Shown here: piece after piece, positions 34,339 through 42,211 of the stretch
Layout of the letters: the number at the start of each line of letters is the position of its first letter
Numbering within the stretch: position 1 is the first letter of the stretch
Assembly (NCBI GenBank): GCA_004173515.1
Contig: SECN01000018.1
Span: 1-47,959, forward strand
From: Myxococcaceae bacterium
GTDB lineage: Bacteria; Myxococcota; Myxococcia; Myxococcales; Myxococcaceae
Length of the DNA stretch: 47,959 nt
Direction: 5' to 3'
The notes under the pieces: model-generated
Told to the model about the DNA's origin: nothing
The model's database searches: none
Seen by the model: only the letters and a program-made list of their open reading frames with translations
Program-made: the position numbers and the translations under genes

Positions 34339-34845
34339 ATGGCGAACCCCATGTCCCTGCTTGGCATCCTCCACACCGTGGTCAGCCTGCCCCCCATCGT
34401 CTTCGGCGTCTGGGGCTTCGTGCGCGACGGCCGCATCGACCCCACCCACCGCGTGGGAAAGGCCTACGTCGTCAGCATGGTGACGTCGGTGGTGACCTCC
34501 TTCGGCCTGTCCAGCACGGGCGGCTTCAACCCGGGCCATGGGCTGGGGCTGCTCGCGCTGCTGCTGATGGCGCTGGGGGCGCTGGCTCCCCGGCCGGCGG
34601 ATGGACGCGCCACGACCTACCTGCGGATGCTGACCTACTCGGCCAGCTTCATGGTGCTGCTGGTGCCGGGCATCAATGAGACGCTGACCCGCCTGCCCGC
34701 GGGGCAGCCCCTGGCGGACAGCCCCCAGCACCCGCTGGTGCAGTCCGCGCTGGCGGCCCTGCTGGTGGCGTTCCTCTCCGGGGCCACGTACCAGGTGGTG
34801 AAGCTGCGCGGTCAGCTCCGGCCCCAGGTGTCACCCCAGGCGTGA
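34339..34845 (+). CDS. Hypothetical four-helix membrane protein
   Basis: Not assigned to a family with certainty. The 168-residue protein has about four hydrophobic helices (LLGILHTVVSLPPIVFGVW, VVSMVTSVVTSFGL, LGLLALLLMALGAL, a later VQSALAALLVAFLSG), and conserved-looking His residues (LHTVV, THRVGK, GHGLG), resembling DUF2306-like membrane proteins. It lies 32 bp after the ECF sigma gene and could be its membrane partner or a target. RBS CCGGAG. Confidence 0.6.
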   Translation: MANPMSLLGILHTVVSLPPIVFGVWGFVRDGRIDPTHRVGKAYVVSMVTSVVTSFGLSSTGGFNPGHGLGLLALLLMALGALAPRPADGRATTYLRMLTYSASFMVLLVPGINETLTRLPAGQPLADSPQHPLVQSALAALLVAFLSGATYQVVKLRGQLRPQVSPQA

Positions 34846-34962
34846 GGTGGGGGGCTCGGCGAAAAAAGCGGGGGGTGTGTCGATCGGCGGGCGCTTCGTT
34901 CGACGTAGAGGTAGAGGCAGGACCTCGAATCCACCCTGCGGCACGCCGCCAGGAGCACCCCC

Positions 34963-35430
34963 ATGGGAACCGCCACGCCTTCCAGCATCGACGCAGTGGA
35001 AGCACCGCCGAAGAAGTCGCTGACCCGCTTCCTGCCCACCGTGGGCCGTGTGTTGATGGGAGCGCTCTTCCTCTTCGCGGGCCTGAATGGCTTCTTCAAC
35101 TTCGTGCCGCCGCCCGCGAAGCTCCCCCCGGAAGGGGCCATGGCCTTCAGCAAGGCGATGATGGACACCGGCTACCTGTTCAAGCTGGTGAAGGGCACGG
35201 AGGTGCTGGTGGCGGTGCTGCTCCTGACCAACCGCTTCGTGCCCCTGGCGCTGGCGCTCATCGCCCCGGTGCTCGTCAACATCTTCCTGTTCCACGCGTT
35301 CCTGGCGCCGGAAGGCGTGGGGCTCGCGGTGGTGCTGCTGGCCATCGAAATCTCCCTGGCCTGGTCGTACCGGGCGGCGTACCGCCCGATGCTCGCGATG
35401 CGCGCTACGCCAGGCGCTTCAGGTCGATGA
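34963..35430 (+). CDS. DoxX family membrane protein
   Basis: The 155-residue protein has four membrane segments and the DoxX pattern RVLMGALFLFAGLNGFF at about 29-45, KGTEVLVAVLLLTNRFVPLAL and VLVNIFLFHAFL. DoxX-like proteins are linked to quinone or thiol redox processes in membranes. Downstream of an ECF sigma gene, a setting often seen for DoxX. Its last 26 bp overlap the 3' end of the converging alcohol dehydrogenase gene. Confidence 0.78.
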   Translation: MGTATPSSIDAVEAPPKKSLTRFLPTVGRVLMGALFLFAGLNGFFNFVPPPAKLPPEGAMAFSKAMMDTGYLFKLVKGTEVLVAVLLLTNRFVPLALALIAPVLVNIFLFHAFLAPEGVGLAVVLLAIEISLAWSYRAAYRPMLAMRATPGASGR

Positions 35431-36451
35431 CGAAGCGGTACTTCACGTCGCCCTTCTGAAGCCGCTCGAAGGCGTCGTTGATGCCTTGAATGGGGATCAG
35501 CTCGATGTCGGAGACGATGCCGTGCTCGCCGCAGAAGTCGAGCATCGCCTGCGTCTCCGGCAGACCGCCCGAGCCCGAGCCGGAGAAGCTCGCGCGCCGG
35601 GACAGGAGCGAGACGGCGGAGACCTCCAGCGGCTTCGCCGGGAACCCCACCAGGACCAGGTGCCCGTCGCGCCTCAACAGCTCCAGGTAGGCGTTGACGT
35701 CGTGGTTCGCGGAGACGGTGTCCAGGATGAAGTCCAGCTTGCCCGCCTGGGCGGCCATCTCCTCCGGCTTCGACGACACCACCACCTCGTGCGCCCCCAA
35801 CCGGAACGCGTCCTGCTTCTTCCGGTCGGTGTGGCTGAACACCACGACGTGCGCGCCCAGCGCCCGCGCGAACTTCACCCCCATGTGGCCCAGACCGCCC
35901 AGCCCCACCACGCCCACCCGGTGGCCGGGTCCAACCTTCCAGTGGCGCAGCGGTGAGTACGTGGTGATGCCCGCGCACAGCAGCGGCGCGACGGCCGCCG
36001 GATCCAGGTTCGCGGGGACCTTCAGGGCGAAGTGCTCATCCACCACGAGGGTGTCCGAGTAGCCGCCCTGGGTGACCGTCTTCCCATCCTTCTCCCTGCC
36101 TCCGTACGTCAGGACGCCGCTGACCTTGCAGTACTGCTCCAGGCCGTCCGTGCAGTCCGCGCAGGTGCGGCAGGAGTCCACCATGGTGCCGACCCCCGCC
36201 AGGTCGCCTGCCTTCAGCTTCGTCACGTCGCGGCCCACGCGGACCACCCGGCCCACGATTTCGTGTCCCGGCACGAGGGGGTAGGGCGAAATCCCCCAGT
36301 CGTTGTGGGCCATGTGCAGGTCGGTGTGGCAGACGCCGCAGTAGAGGACTTCAAGCTGCACATCGCGCGGGCCGGGCTCCCGTCGCTCGAACTGGAACGG
36401 GGTGAGCGGCGAGCGGGCATCCTGGGCGGCATAGCCGCGAGCGGTAATCAT
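35405..36451 (-). CDS. Zinc-dependent alcohol dehydrogenase (CAD/YahK type)
   Basis: The 348-residue protein has the catalytic zinc site CGVCHTDLH and GHEIVG, the structural zinc lobe CRTCADCTDGLEQYC and the NADP-binding VGLGGLGHMGVKFARALG at about 185-200. This matches the cinnamyl-alcohol-dehydrogenase group (E. coli YahK/YjgB) that reduces a broad range of aldehydes. Divergent from a LysR gene (110 bp), which probably regulates it. Converges with and overlaps doxX. Confidence 0.88.
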   Translation of the reverse strand: MITARGYAAQDARSPLTPFQFERREPGPRDVQLEVLYCGVCHTDLHMAHNDWGISPYPLVPGHEIVGRVVRVGRDVTKLKAGDLAGVGTMVDSCRTCADCTDGLEQYCKVSGVLTYGGREKDGKTVTQGGYSDTLVVDEHFALKVPANLDPAAVAPLLCAGITTYSPLRHWKVGPGHRVGVVGLGGLGHMGVKFARALGAHVVVFSHTDRKKQDAFRLGAHEVVVSSKPEEMAAQAGKLDFILDTVSANHDVNAYLELLRRDGHLVLVGFPAKPLEVSAVSLLSRRASFSGSGSGGLPETQAMLDFCGEHGIVSDIELIPIQGINDAFERLQKGDVKYRFVIDLKRLA

Positions 36452-36561
36452 GGGGCGTGGCTCCTGGGGGTTGTTCCGGAAGGGATGCCATCAAGGATGG
36501 GCGCCGCCGCGCTCGCGCGAAACAGACGGAATCTGGATAAAGTATGTAGGAAAGCTTCCGA

Positions 36562-37467
36562 ATGGCCTTCACGCCCCTCAATGCCCTGAACGCCTTCCTG
36601 GTGGTGGGCCGCCGTCGCAGCTTCGCCGCCGCCGCCAACGAGCTGGGCATCTCCCCGTCCGCGCTCAGCCAGTCGGTGCGTCAGTTGGAGGCGCGGCTGG
36701 GGGTGCCGCTGCTCACCCGGACGACGCGGAGCGTGTCGCTGACGGACGCGGGCCAGCGCCTGCTGGAGCGCGCCGGGCCTTCCGTGGAGCACGCCCTGGA
36801 GGCGCTGCGGACGGCCACCGCCAGCGCGGGCGAGGTGACAGGACGGGTGCGCCTGTCCGTGCCCACCATCGCCCTGTCCACCGTCGTCACGCCCATCCTG
36901 ATGCGCTTCGCCGTGCGCTACCCGCGCGTGGAGGTGGAGCTGCGCGTGGAGGACCGCTTCGTGGACATCGTCGCGGAAGGGCTGGACGCCGGCATCCGCC
37001 CGGTGGAGGCCCTGGAGCGGGACATGGTGCAGGTGCGGCTGTCGAAGCGCTACCGCTTCGTGGTGGTGGGCTCGCCCGCGTACCTCAAGCGCAAGGGCAT
37101 CCCCCAGCGCCCGGAGGAGCTGCTGGAGCACGACTGCTTGAACATCCTCATGCCCTCCTCGGGCGTGAGGTACGCGTGGGAGCTGGAGCGCGGCAAGAAG
37201 ACCTGGCGCATCCCGGTCCGGGGGCCGCTGCTCTGCACCCATGAGGCGACGCTCATCTCCATGGCGGAGGCGGGGCTCGCGTTGATGTATGCCTTTGAAC
37301 CGACAGTGATGCCGAACCTGAAGCGCGGCACCCTGCGGTGTGTCCTGGAGCCCTACGCGGCGACGGTGGACGGACTCTTCCTCTACTTCCCCAGCCGCGC
37401 GCAGGTGTCACCCGCGTTCCGCGCCTTCCTGGACGTGGCCCGCGAGGTGACGGCCGAACGGCCCTGA
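36562..37467 (+). CDS. LysR-family transcriptional regulator
   Basis: The 301-residue protein has the LysR HTH at 5-62 (LNAFLVVGRRRSFAAAANEL, SPSALSQSVRQLEARLGVPL, RTTRSVSLTDAG) and a periplasmic-binding-like effector domain from about 90. It resembles the group controlling oxidoreductases. The intergenic space to the divergent dehydrogenase holds TTCCGGAA (36474-36481) and GGAA-N3-TTCC just before the start (36549-36559), possible binding sites. The gene converges with the S37 peptidase gene 2 bp away. Confidence 0.85.
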   Translation: MAFTPLNALNAFLVVGRRRSFAAAANELGISPSALSQSVRQLEARLGVPLLTRTTRSVSLTDAGQRLLERAGPSVEHALEALRTATASAGEVTGRVRLSVPTIALSTVVTPILMRFAVRYPRVEVELRVEDRFVDIVAEGLDAGIRPVEALERDMVQVRLSKRYRFVVVGSPAYLKRKGIPQRPEELLEHDCLNILMPSSGVRYAWELERGKKTWRIPVRGPLLCTHEATLISMAEAGLALMYAFEPTVMPNLKRGTLRCVLEPYAATVDGLFLYFPSRAQVSPAFRAFLDVAREVTAERP

Positions 37468-37469
37468 CG

Positions 37470-38939
37470 TCAGTCGCGCGGCGGCACGCGGCGGCGGTCC
37501 ACGACGCCCGTGTGGATGTCCTCCGCGCCCGACGCCTTCAGGCTCGCCAGGGGAATGGTGGCGGGGACGCCCGCCCACGCGCCCAGCCGCTCCAGGGCCA
37601 CGGCGCGGTCCGCCTCGGGCAGGGCCCGGATGCTGGAGCCGTGGTTGCCGTCGGGCACGTAGAACCGGTACGAGTCATTGCGCGAGCGCACGTCGAACGC
37701 GCCCGTGGACCAGGGGTCGTTCGCTCCGTACACGAAGAGGATGCGCTGCCCGAACGCCTTCACCCAGCCTTCCACGAGCGGCATCGCGAAGGGGTTGAAC
37801 GGGTAGGGCTTCATGTCGAAGGGCACGAGCGTCCTCGGGTCGTACTGGCGGGGGTAGCGCAGGACGCCGCGCAGGTGGCGCTCCTCGGACGCGTAGCTGC
37901 CCAGCTGCGTGCCCGCCTGGAAGTCATAGGCCGCGTAGTAGTCCAGGTCGGAGTCGCTCATGTAGGAGAGCCCGACGACGCCATCCAGGAAGTCCACCAG
38001 CGTCTCCGCGCTCGAGCCCGACGCGGGGATCTCCGGGCACAGCGACGCGTCGCCGTACTGCCAGAACGCGAAGGCGAACTCGAGCAGGGTGAACTCCAGC
38101 GCCTTGTCGTTGCCGAGCAGGTGGAAGGTCAGCCCCTGCGCGGAGGTGCGCGCGGCGAAGACGGCGGCCGTCTCCGCGCGCCGCTCCAGCACTTCGCGCT
38201 GGAAGCCGCGGATCCGCTCACGACACTCGGGCGTGCCCAGCTTGCCCAGGAACGACACGTAGCGCGGATCCTGCGTCCCGTAGCTGTTGGGCGTGACGTA
38301 GGCCACCGTGGCGTCCACGTCGTTCGGGTAGAAGGCCCGGTGGTACACGGACGTCATGCCGCCCTTGCTGGCGCCGGTGCTGATCCACTTGCCGGCGAAG
38401 AGCGGCTTGAACGCCTGGATGATGCGGTGGTGGTCCGCCGCGGCCTGCTCGATGCTGAGCAGCTTCCAGTTCGCGGGGTCGGGCCGGGAGGGTTCAAAGA
38501 AGCGGTGCTCCACCAGCAGCTGGTTGGCCCCGAGCAGCGCCGTGGGCTCCAGTCGGGTGGACCGCGTGCTGATGCCGTAGCCGCTGCTGCCCAGCACCAT
38601 GGGCGCCTCCGCGTTCACGAAGCGCAGCGTCATCCGCTGCTGGAACCGGACCCCTTCCGGGTGCCGGTGGTCCGCGGGCTGATCATAGTTGAGCACGAAG
38701 TGCCGCACGCCCGGTGCCGGGGGCGGCGCCTCGCTCACCACCGTGAGGCCCGGGATGGCGTGCAACGCGGTGAGGATGTCGCCCGGCACCGCGTCCTGGA
38801 GGAGCGGCTGCGGGCTGGCGACGGCTTCGGAGGCCGCGGGGAGCAGCTCGTCGGAAGCGACCTCGGTGCCACCACAGGCCTGGAGTCCCAGGGCGAGCGC
38901 GGCCGCGAGAATCGAGGGACGACGGAAGAATCGAGTCAT
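37470..38939 (-). CDS. Secreted tripeptidyl-aminopeptidase-like peptidase (S37/PS-10)
   Basis: The 489-residue protein starts with a lipoprotein-type signal (ALALGLQACGG) and resembles the S37 (PS-10) peptidases of Streptomyces: a QRMTLRFV core strand, VEHRFFEPSRP, nucleophile elbow STGASKGGMTSVYHR (Ser) and a C-terminal GANDPWSTGAF (Asp) and DGNHGSS (His). It removes tripeptides from N-termini in its relatives. Fits a predatory, protein-eating lifestyle. Start at 38939 follows GAGGAGG; the frame is open upstream without signal features. Confidence 0.78.
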   Translation of the reverse strand: MTRFFRRPSILAAALALGLQACGGTEVASDELLPAASEAVASPQPLLQDAVPGDILTALHAIPGLTVVSEAPPPAPGVRHFVLNYDQPADHRHPEGVRFQQRMTLRFVNAEAPMVLGSSGYGISTRSTRLEPTALLGANQLLVEHRFFEPSRPDPANWKLLSIEQAAADHHRIIQAFKPLFAGKWISTGASKGGMTSVYHRAFYPNDVDATVAYVTPNSYGTQDPRYVSFLGKLGTPECRERIRGFQREVLERRAETAAVFAARTSAQGLTFHLLGNDKALEFTLLEFAFAFWQYGDASLCPEIPASGSSAETLVDFLDGVVGLSYMSDSDLDYYAAYDFQAGTQLGSYASEERHLRGVLRYPRQYDPRTLVPFDMKPYPFNPFAMPLVEGWVKAFGQRILFVYGANDPWSTGAFDVRSRNDSYRFYVPDGNHGSSIRALPEADRAVALERLGAWAGVPATIPLASLKASGAEDIHTGVVDRRRVPPRD

Positions 38940-39045
38940 GTGTGCAAGTCCTCCTCGGGGGAACAGCCGGCGGACGATGCCGGGTTCGTATTCCATGCAG
39001 AAGGACGTCCCAGGTGTGTCCGGGCAATGCTTGCTCACGGCAACA

Positions 39046-39669
39046 TCAACCTTCGCGCAGCAGCGGCTTGCCTTGACACAGGCGCTTCGCGAGGTCTGGG
39101 TAGGGCAAGGGCCTGCCCTGCTCCGCGTCCCAGGCCTGCGCATGCAGCACCTTGCCCAGCGCCTCCGCGATGCGACTGGAGTGCCCGGCGAGGTGCGGGT
39201 CCGCGCGCACCGCGTCCACGGCCTCCGCCCGGTCGTCGGCCACCACCACGCGTGCCGTCAGGCGGTCTGCGTAGGTGGAGTGGTCGTTGTAATAGGTCCA
39301 CGCCACGCCCTTCACGGTGATGCCCTCCAGTGACACCAGCTCGCCGTGGAAGAGCAGGTTGTCCGCCGTGAGCGCGCCACCGACGAAGAGCAGGGCGTAG
39401 TCGAAGCCCTCGTTGACGATGTTGCCCTCCACCACCAGGTCGCCCGCGACGAGCAGGCGGGACTGCTCATCGAGGATGAGGTGGCCCTTCACGTGGACGC
39501 GGCCCTCCTCGAAGCGCAGGGCCTGGCCCTCGGAGAGCCTCAGGTCTCCGTCCACCTGACGGACGGTGGGCGTGGGCGCCAGCGTGGCCTTGAGTCGGGC
39601 CCGCTTCTCAGCCGTGCCACACACGTCGTGGAGCGAGGACTGCTCAAGCAGTGTCTGGAGGGGGGACAT
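39046..39669 (-). CDS. Hypothetical beta-helix-like protein
   Basis: Not recognised. The 207-residue product has a central run of short beta turns (DGDLRLSEGQALRFEEGRVH, LILDEQSRLLVAGDLVVEG, LFVGGALTADNLLFHGEL), like polymer-forming or left-handed helix proteins, flanked by helical ends. No signal peptide. Similar proteins are found beside others in myxobacteria with unknown role (family impression only). Confidence 0.5.
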   Translation of the reverse strand: MSPLQTLLEQSSLHDVCGTAEKRARLKATLAPTPTVRQVDGDLRLSEGQALRFEEGRVHVKGHLILDEQSRLLVAGDLVVEGNIVNEGFDYALLFVGGALTADNLLFHGELVSLEGITVKGVAWTYYNDHSTYADRLTARVVVADDRAEAVDAVRADPHLAGHSSRIAEALGKVLHAQAWDAEQGRPLPYPDLAKRLCQGKPLLREG

Positions 39670-39760
39670 GGCGGATAGCTAGCATTTCCGACGCTCGTGC
39701 CGAAGGGAGTCGAACCGCCGCGAGCGCGGCCCCCTGGGGCTGGATTAGAAATCCCCCACC

Positions 39761-40774
39761 ATGAACGTCTACGAGATTCGCGGTGCCTTCGGCCTGGACA
39801 ACCTGGTGCGCGCGGAGCGCCCGGACCCCACGCCCGGTCCCTTCCAGGTGCGCGTGCGGGTGAAGGCCACGAGCCTCAACTCGCGCGACCTGATGATGGT
39901 GGAGGGCCGCTACAACCCTCGTCAGAAGCTGCCGCTGGTGCCCAACTCCGACGGCGCGGGCGTGGTGGACGCGGTGGGCCCGGGCGTCACGCGCGTGAAG
40001 CCCGGCGACCGGGTGATGACCCTCTTCGCGCAGGCGTGGCAGTCCGGGGGGCCCAGCAAGGCCGTCGTCGCGAGCACGCTGGGCGGACCGCTGGACGGGG
40101 CGCTCGCGGACACGCTGCTGCTGCACGAGGACGGCGTGGTGCTCACGCCCGCGCACCTGTCGGACGTGGAGGCCGCCACGCTGCCGTGCGCGGCGGTGAC
40201 GGCGTGGAGCGCGCTCATCACGCAGGGCCACCTCCAGGCCGGCGACACCGTGCTCCTCCAGGGCACAGGTGGCGTGTCCATCTTCGCGCTCCAGATTGCC
40301 CTGATGCACGGCGCGCACGTCATCATCACCTCCAGCCGCGACGACAAGCTGGAGCGCGCGCTGAAGATGGGCGCGCACGAAGGCATCAACTACTCGACCA
40401 CGCCGGACTGGGAGAAGGCGGCGCGCACGCTCACCGGCGGCGTGGGCGTGGACCACGTGGTGGAGGTGGGCGGCGCGGGCACCTTCGAGCGCTCGCTCAA
40501 GGCGGTGCGCGTAGGCGGCACCGTGTCCCTCATCGGCGTGCTGTCCGGGGGCGGGGGCGCGGTGTCGCTCATCCCCATCCTGATGCAGAACCTGCGCGTG
40601 CAGGGCGTCTTCGTGGGCCACCGTCAGTCCTTCGAGGCCCTCAACCGCGCGTTCGCGCTGCACGACATCCACCCGGTGGTGGACCGCGTGTTCCCCTTCG
40701 CGGAAGCCCGCGCCGCCTTCGAACACCTGAAGAGCGGCGCGCACTTCGGCAAGGTCGTCATCCAGGTGGGCTGA
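39761..40774 (+). CDS. Zinc-free NADPH quinone oxidoreductase-like protein
   Basis: The 337-residue MDR protein has VRVKATSLNSRDLMMVEG, LVPNSDGAGVV, PCAAVTAWSAL and the nucleotide motif LLQGTGGVSIFALQIALMHG (about 165-184). No zinc cysteines. It reduces quinones or enoyl substrates in related proteins. It belongs to a different branch from the protein at 30745-31761. Its 3' end overlaps the converging TonB-C gene by 17 bp. Confidence 0.82.
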   Translation: MNVYEIRGAFGLDNLVRAERPDPTPGPFQVRVRVKATSLNSRDLMMVEGRYNPRQKLPLVPNSDGAGVVDAVGPGVTRVKPGDRVMTLFAQAWQSGGPSKAVVASTLGGPLDGALADTLLLHEDGVVLTPAHLSDVEAATLPCAAVTAWSALITQGHLQAGDTVLLQGTGGVSIFALQIALMHGAHVIITSSRDDKLERALKMGAHEGINYSTTPDWEKAARTLTGGVGVDHVVEVGGAGTFERSLKAVRVGGTVSLIGVLSGGGGAVSLIPILMQNLRVQGVFVGHRQSFEALNRAFALHDIHPVVDRVFPFAEARAAFEHLKSGAHFGKVVIQVG

Positions 40775-41162
40775 CCCACGCGAAGTGGAAGTGCGCCTCC
40801 AGCGTGGCGGCGGTGGCCGTCTTCGGCAGCGCGGGAAAGGGCGCCGCCTTCTTCACCGCGGCGAGCGCGGCGGCGTCCCACGCCTTGGAGCCGGATTCGG
40901 TGAGGATGGCGGTGGAGACCAGCCTGCCGTCCTTGTCGAGGATGGCCTGGACGATGGTCTTCTTCCCCAGCGCCGGGGTCCCCTTGGGTCCCGGCTGCTT
41001 CCAGTGTTTCGCGACGCGCTGGAAGGTCTGCTGTTGGTAGGTGGGGCTGTCCACCGTGCCCTGGAAGTAGGTCTGCAACTGGGGGCTGCCGCTCGCGGCC
41101 AGCGCCCCGGAGGCAAGGGCCAGCGCGAGCACCGCCACTGCGGGAGTCGGGATGCGGAGCAT
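40758..41162 (-). CDS. Secreted TonB C-terminal-domain protein
   Basis: The 134-residue protein has a signal peptide (AVAVLALALASGALAASG) followed by a single TonB-C-like domain: HWKQPGPKG, KKTIVQAILDKDGRLVSTAI, SGSKAWDAAALAAVKKAAPFPALP. There is no membrane anchor or Pro-rich spacer, so it cannot be a classical energy transducer; it may be a periplasmic single domain or modulator. Start at 41162 decided by the signal peptide. Confidence 0.72.
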   Translation of the reverse strand: MLRIPTPAVAVLALALASGALAASGSPQLQTYFQGTVDSPTYQQQTFQRVAKHWKQPGPKGTPALGKKTIVQAILDKDGRLVSTAILTESGSKAWDAAALAAVKKAAPFPALPKTATAATLEAHFHFAWVSPPG

Positions 41163-41182
41163 GGGGCGAATATAGGCCCCGC

Positions 41183-41551
41183 TCAGCTCCGGGGCTCGGG
41201 GGCCTTGGGGGCCTTCACGGCGGTCTTGTCGCCCGACCACGTCAGGTCGTACACGGCCGCGTCGCCCGCGCTGCGCATCAGCACGACGGATGGATTCTTC
41301 GCGCCGCTCATCTCCAGGCCCGCGGCGAACAGGCCCCGGTAGAAGCCCGCCACCACCACCGGCCGGCAGGTGAGCACGTAGCGCGTGGGGCCCGTCTGCT
41401 CCAGCCGCGCCTCCAGGTAGTTGGTGCCCGTGCGCAGGTTGCGCGTCATCCGCTCCAGCATCCGGTGCGGCGGCTCGTCCAACTGGTCACCCAGGGCGCG
41501 AATCAGCCCTTCGAAGCTCTGCTGGAAGACGAGGCGTTCGGTCCCTGGCAT
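41183..41551 (-). CDS. Shortened DUF2378-like protein (TIGR02265 family)
   Basis: The 122-residue protein has both ends of the myxobacterial DUF2378/TIGR02265 family (usually about 180-200 residues): N-terminal ERLVFQQSFEGLIRALG and C-terminal LERMTRNLRTGTNYLEARL, YRGLFAAGLEMSGA, AVYDLTW. The middle 60-70 residues usual in the family seem to be missing, without a frameshift. Start at 41551 is divergent from the aegerolysin-like gene, 243 bp away. Function of the family is unknown. Confidence 0.6.
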   Translation of the reverse strand: MPGTERLVFQQSFEGLIRALGDQLDEPPHRMLERMTRNLRTGTNYLEARLEQTGPTRYVLTCRPVVVAGFYRGLFAAGLEMSGAKNPSVVLMRSAGDAAVYDLTWSGDKTAVKAPKAPEPRS

Positions 41552-41654
41552 GTGTTGCCACGCTACCCGTGAGACCCGGGTTTTCTCAACCCGTGAGGTT
41601 CCCTGGGTTCAGGAACTTTTCGGGGATTGTTTGAAAACGCGGTGCGCCACCCGG

Positions 41655-41692
41655 TTCGACGGGTCGGTCGACACGGCTTCGACGCGTCGAAG
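41655..41692. promoter_or_regulatory. Candidate enhancer (UAS): 16-bp palindrome and a related half-copy
   Basis: CTTCGACGCGTCGAAG (41677-41692) is a perfect palindrome. TTCGACG recurs 23 bp upstream at 41655 in TTCGACGGGTCGG (a weaker inverted repeat). Centre of the palindrome is about -81 from the predicted sigma-54 start, a normal distance for enhancer-binding proteins. Confidence 0.5.
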
Positions 41693-41739
41693 GGGGCCGT
41701 GCGGGCGCGGCGCGGTGGGGCTCCCGAGGGAGGGGCTGC

Positions 41740-41755
41740 TGGCATCGCGGTTGCT
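41740..41755 (+). promoter_or_regulatory. Sigma-54 promoter upstream of the aegerolysin-like gene
   Basis: TGGCAT-CGCGG-TTGCT matches the -24/-12 consensus TGGCAC-N5-TTGCW at 10 of 11 positions with exact spacing, including invariant GG and GC. Predicted transcription start is near 41766, giving a leader of about 30 nt that carries AGGAG before ATG 41795. Confidence 0.7.
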
Positions 41756-41794
41756 CTAGGGCTGGGGGTCACCTTCCAACACAGGAGCAACACC

Positions 41795-42178
41795 ATGGGC
41801 GTCGCCAACGTGCTGTTCGTCGTCAACAACTCCAGCGGTGCCAACTGGCTGCCGGGCACTCCGACCATCGACCACGGCTACATCAGCCCGTCCACGTTGC
41901 CCAACGTGACGACGGCGAGCGGGGCGCAGAACCTGTTCTCGGCGCTGCCCAACTGGGGGCTCATGGGCGACGAGGGCGCCGTGACGTACACGTGCGGTGC
42001 GAGCCCGACCACGGATCAGTTCCAGCTGTGGTGGGACAACCGCTGGTCGCACGCGTCCGGGCCGGGCGTCAAAGCGCAGAGCGCCAACTACACCATCGGC
42101 TCCACGGTGTCGTTCAACGGGAGCACGGCGACCTACACCGTCACGGTGACCCTGACGCCGAAGACGGCCCAGCGCTGA
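41795..42178 (+). CDS. Aegerolysin-like single-domain protein
   Basis: The 127-residue protein has no signal peptide. It shares with the N-terminus of the 21036-22895 protein the start NSSG (residues 12-15), EGAVTY at 60-65, LWWD at 78-81 and ATYTV near 112; the EG and WD motifs have identical residue numbers in both. These match the aegerolysin pattern (EG...(F/Y)xxxWD), a small lipid-binding beta-sandwich. Strong RBS (AGGAG, 7-nt spacer) and a sigma-54 promoter predict high, regulated expression. The activator gene follows 33 bp downstream. Other small beta-sandwich families cannot be excluded. Confidence 0.6.
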   Translation: MGVANVLFVVNNSSGANWLPGTPTIDHGYISPSTLPNVTTASGAQNLFSALPNWGLMGDEGAVTYTCGASPTTDQFQLWWDNRWSHASGPGVKAQSANYTIGSTVSFNGSTATYTVTVTLTPKTAQR

Positions 42179-42211
42179 GGGCCGTGGGCGGGTGCGGTAG
42201 ATTGCGGAGTC

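Noticed and set aside
33788..34845. carQ-carR-like light-sensing pair
   Set aside because: The sigma factor is of similar size to CarQ, but the following protein is shorter, has fewer membrane helices than CarR, and no carS follows.
37338..39320. A 660-codon plus-strand frame opposite the S37 peptidase
   Set aside because: Antisense to a protein with a clear catalytic triad and signal peptide.
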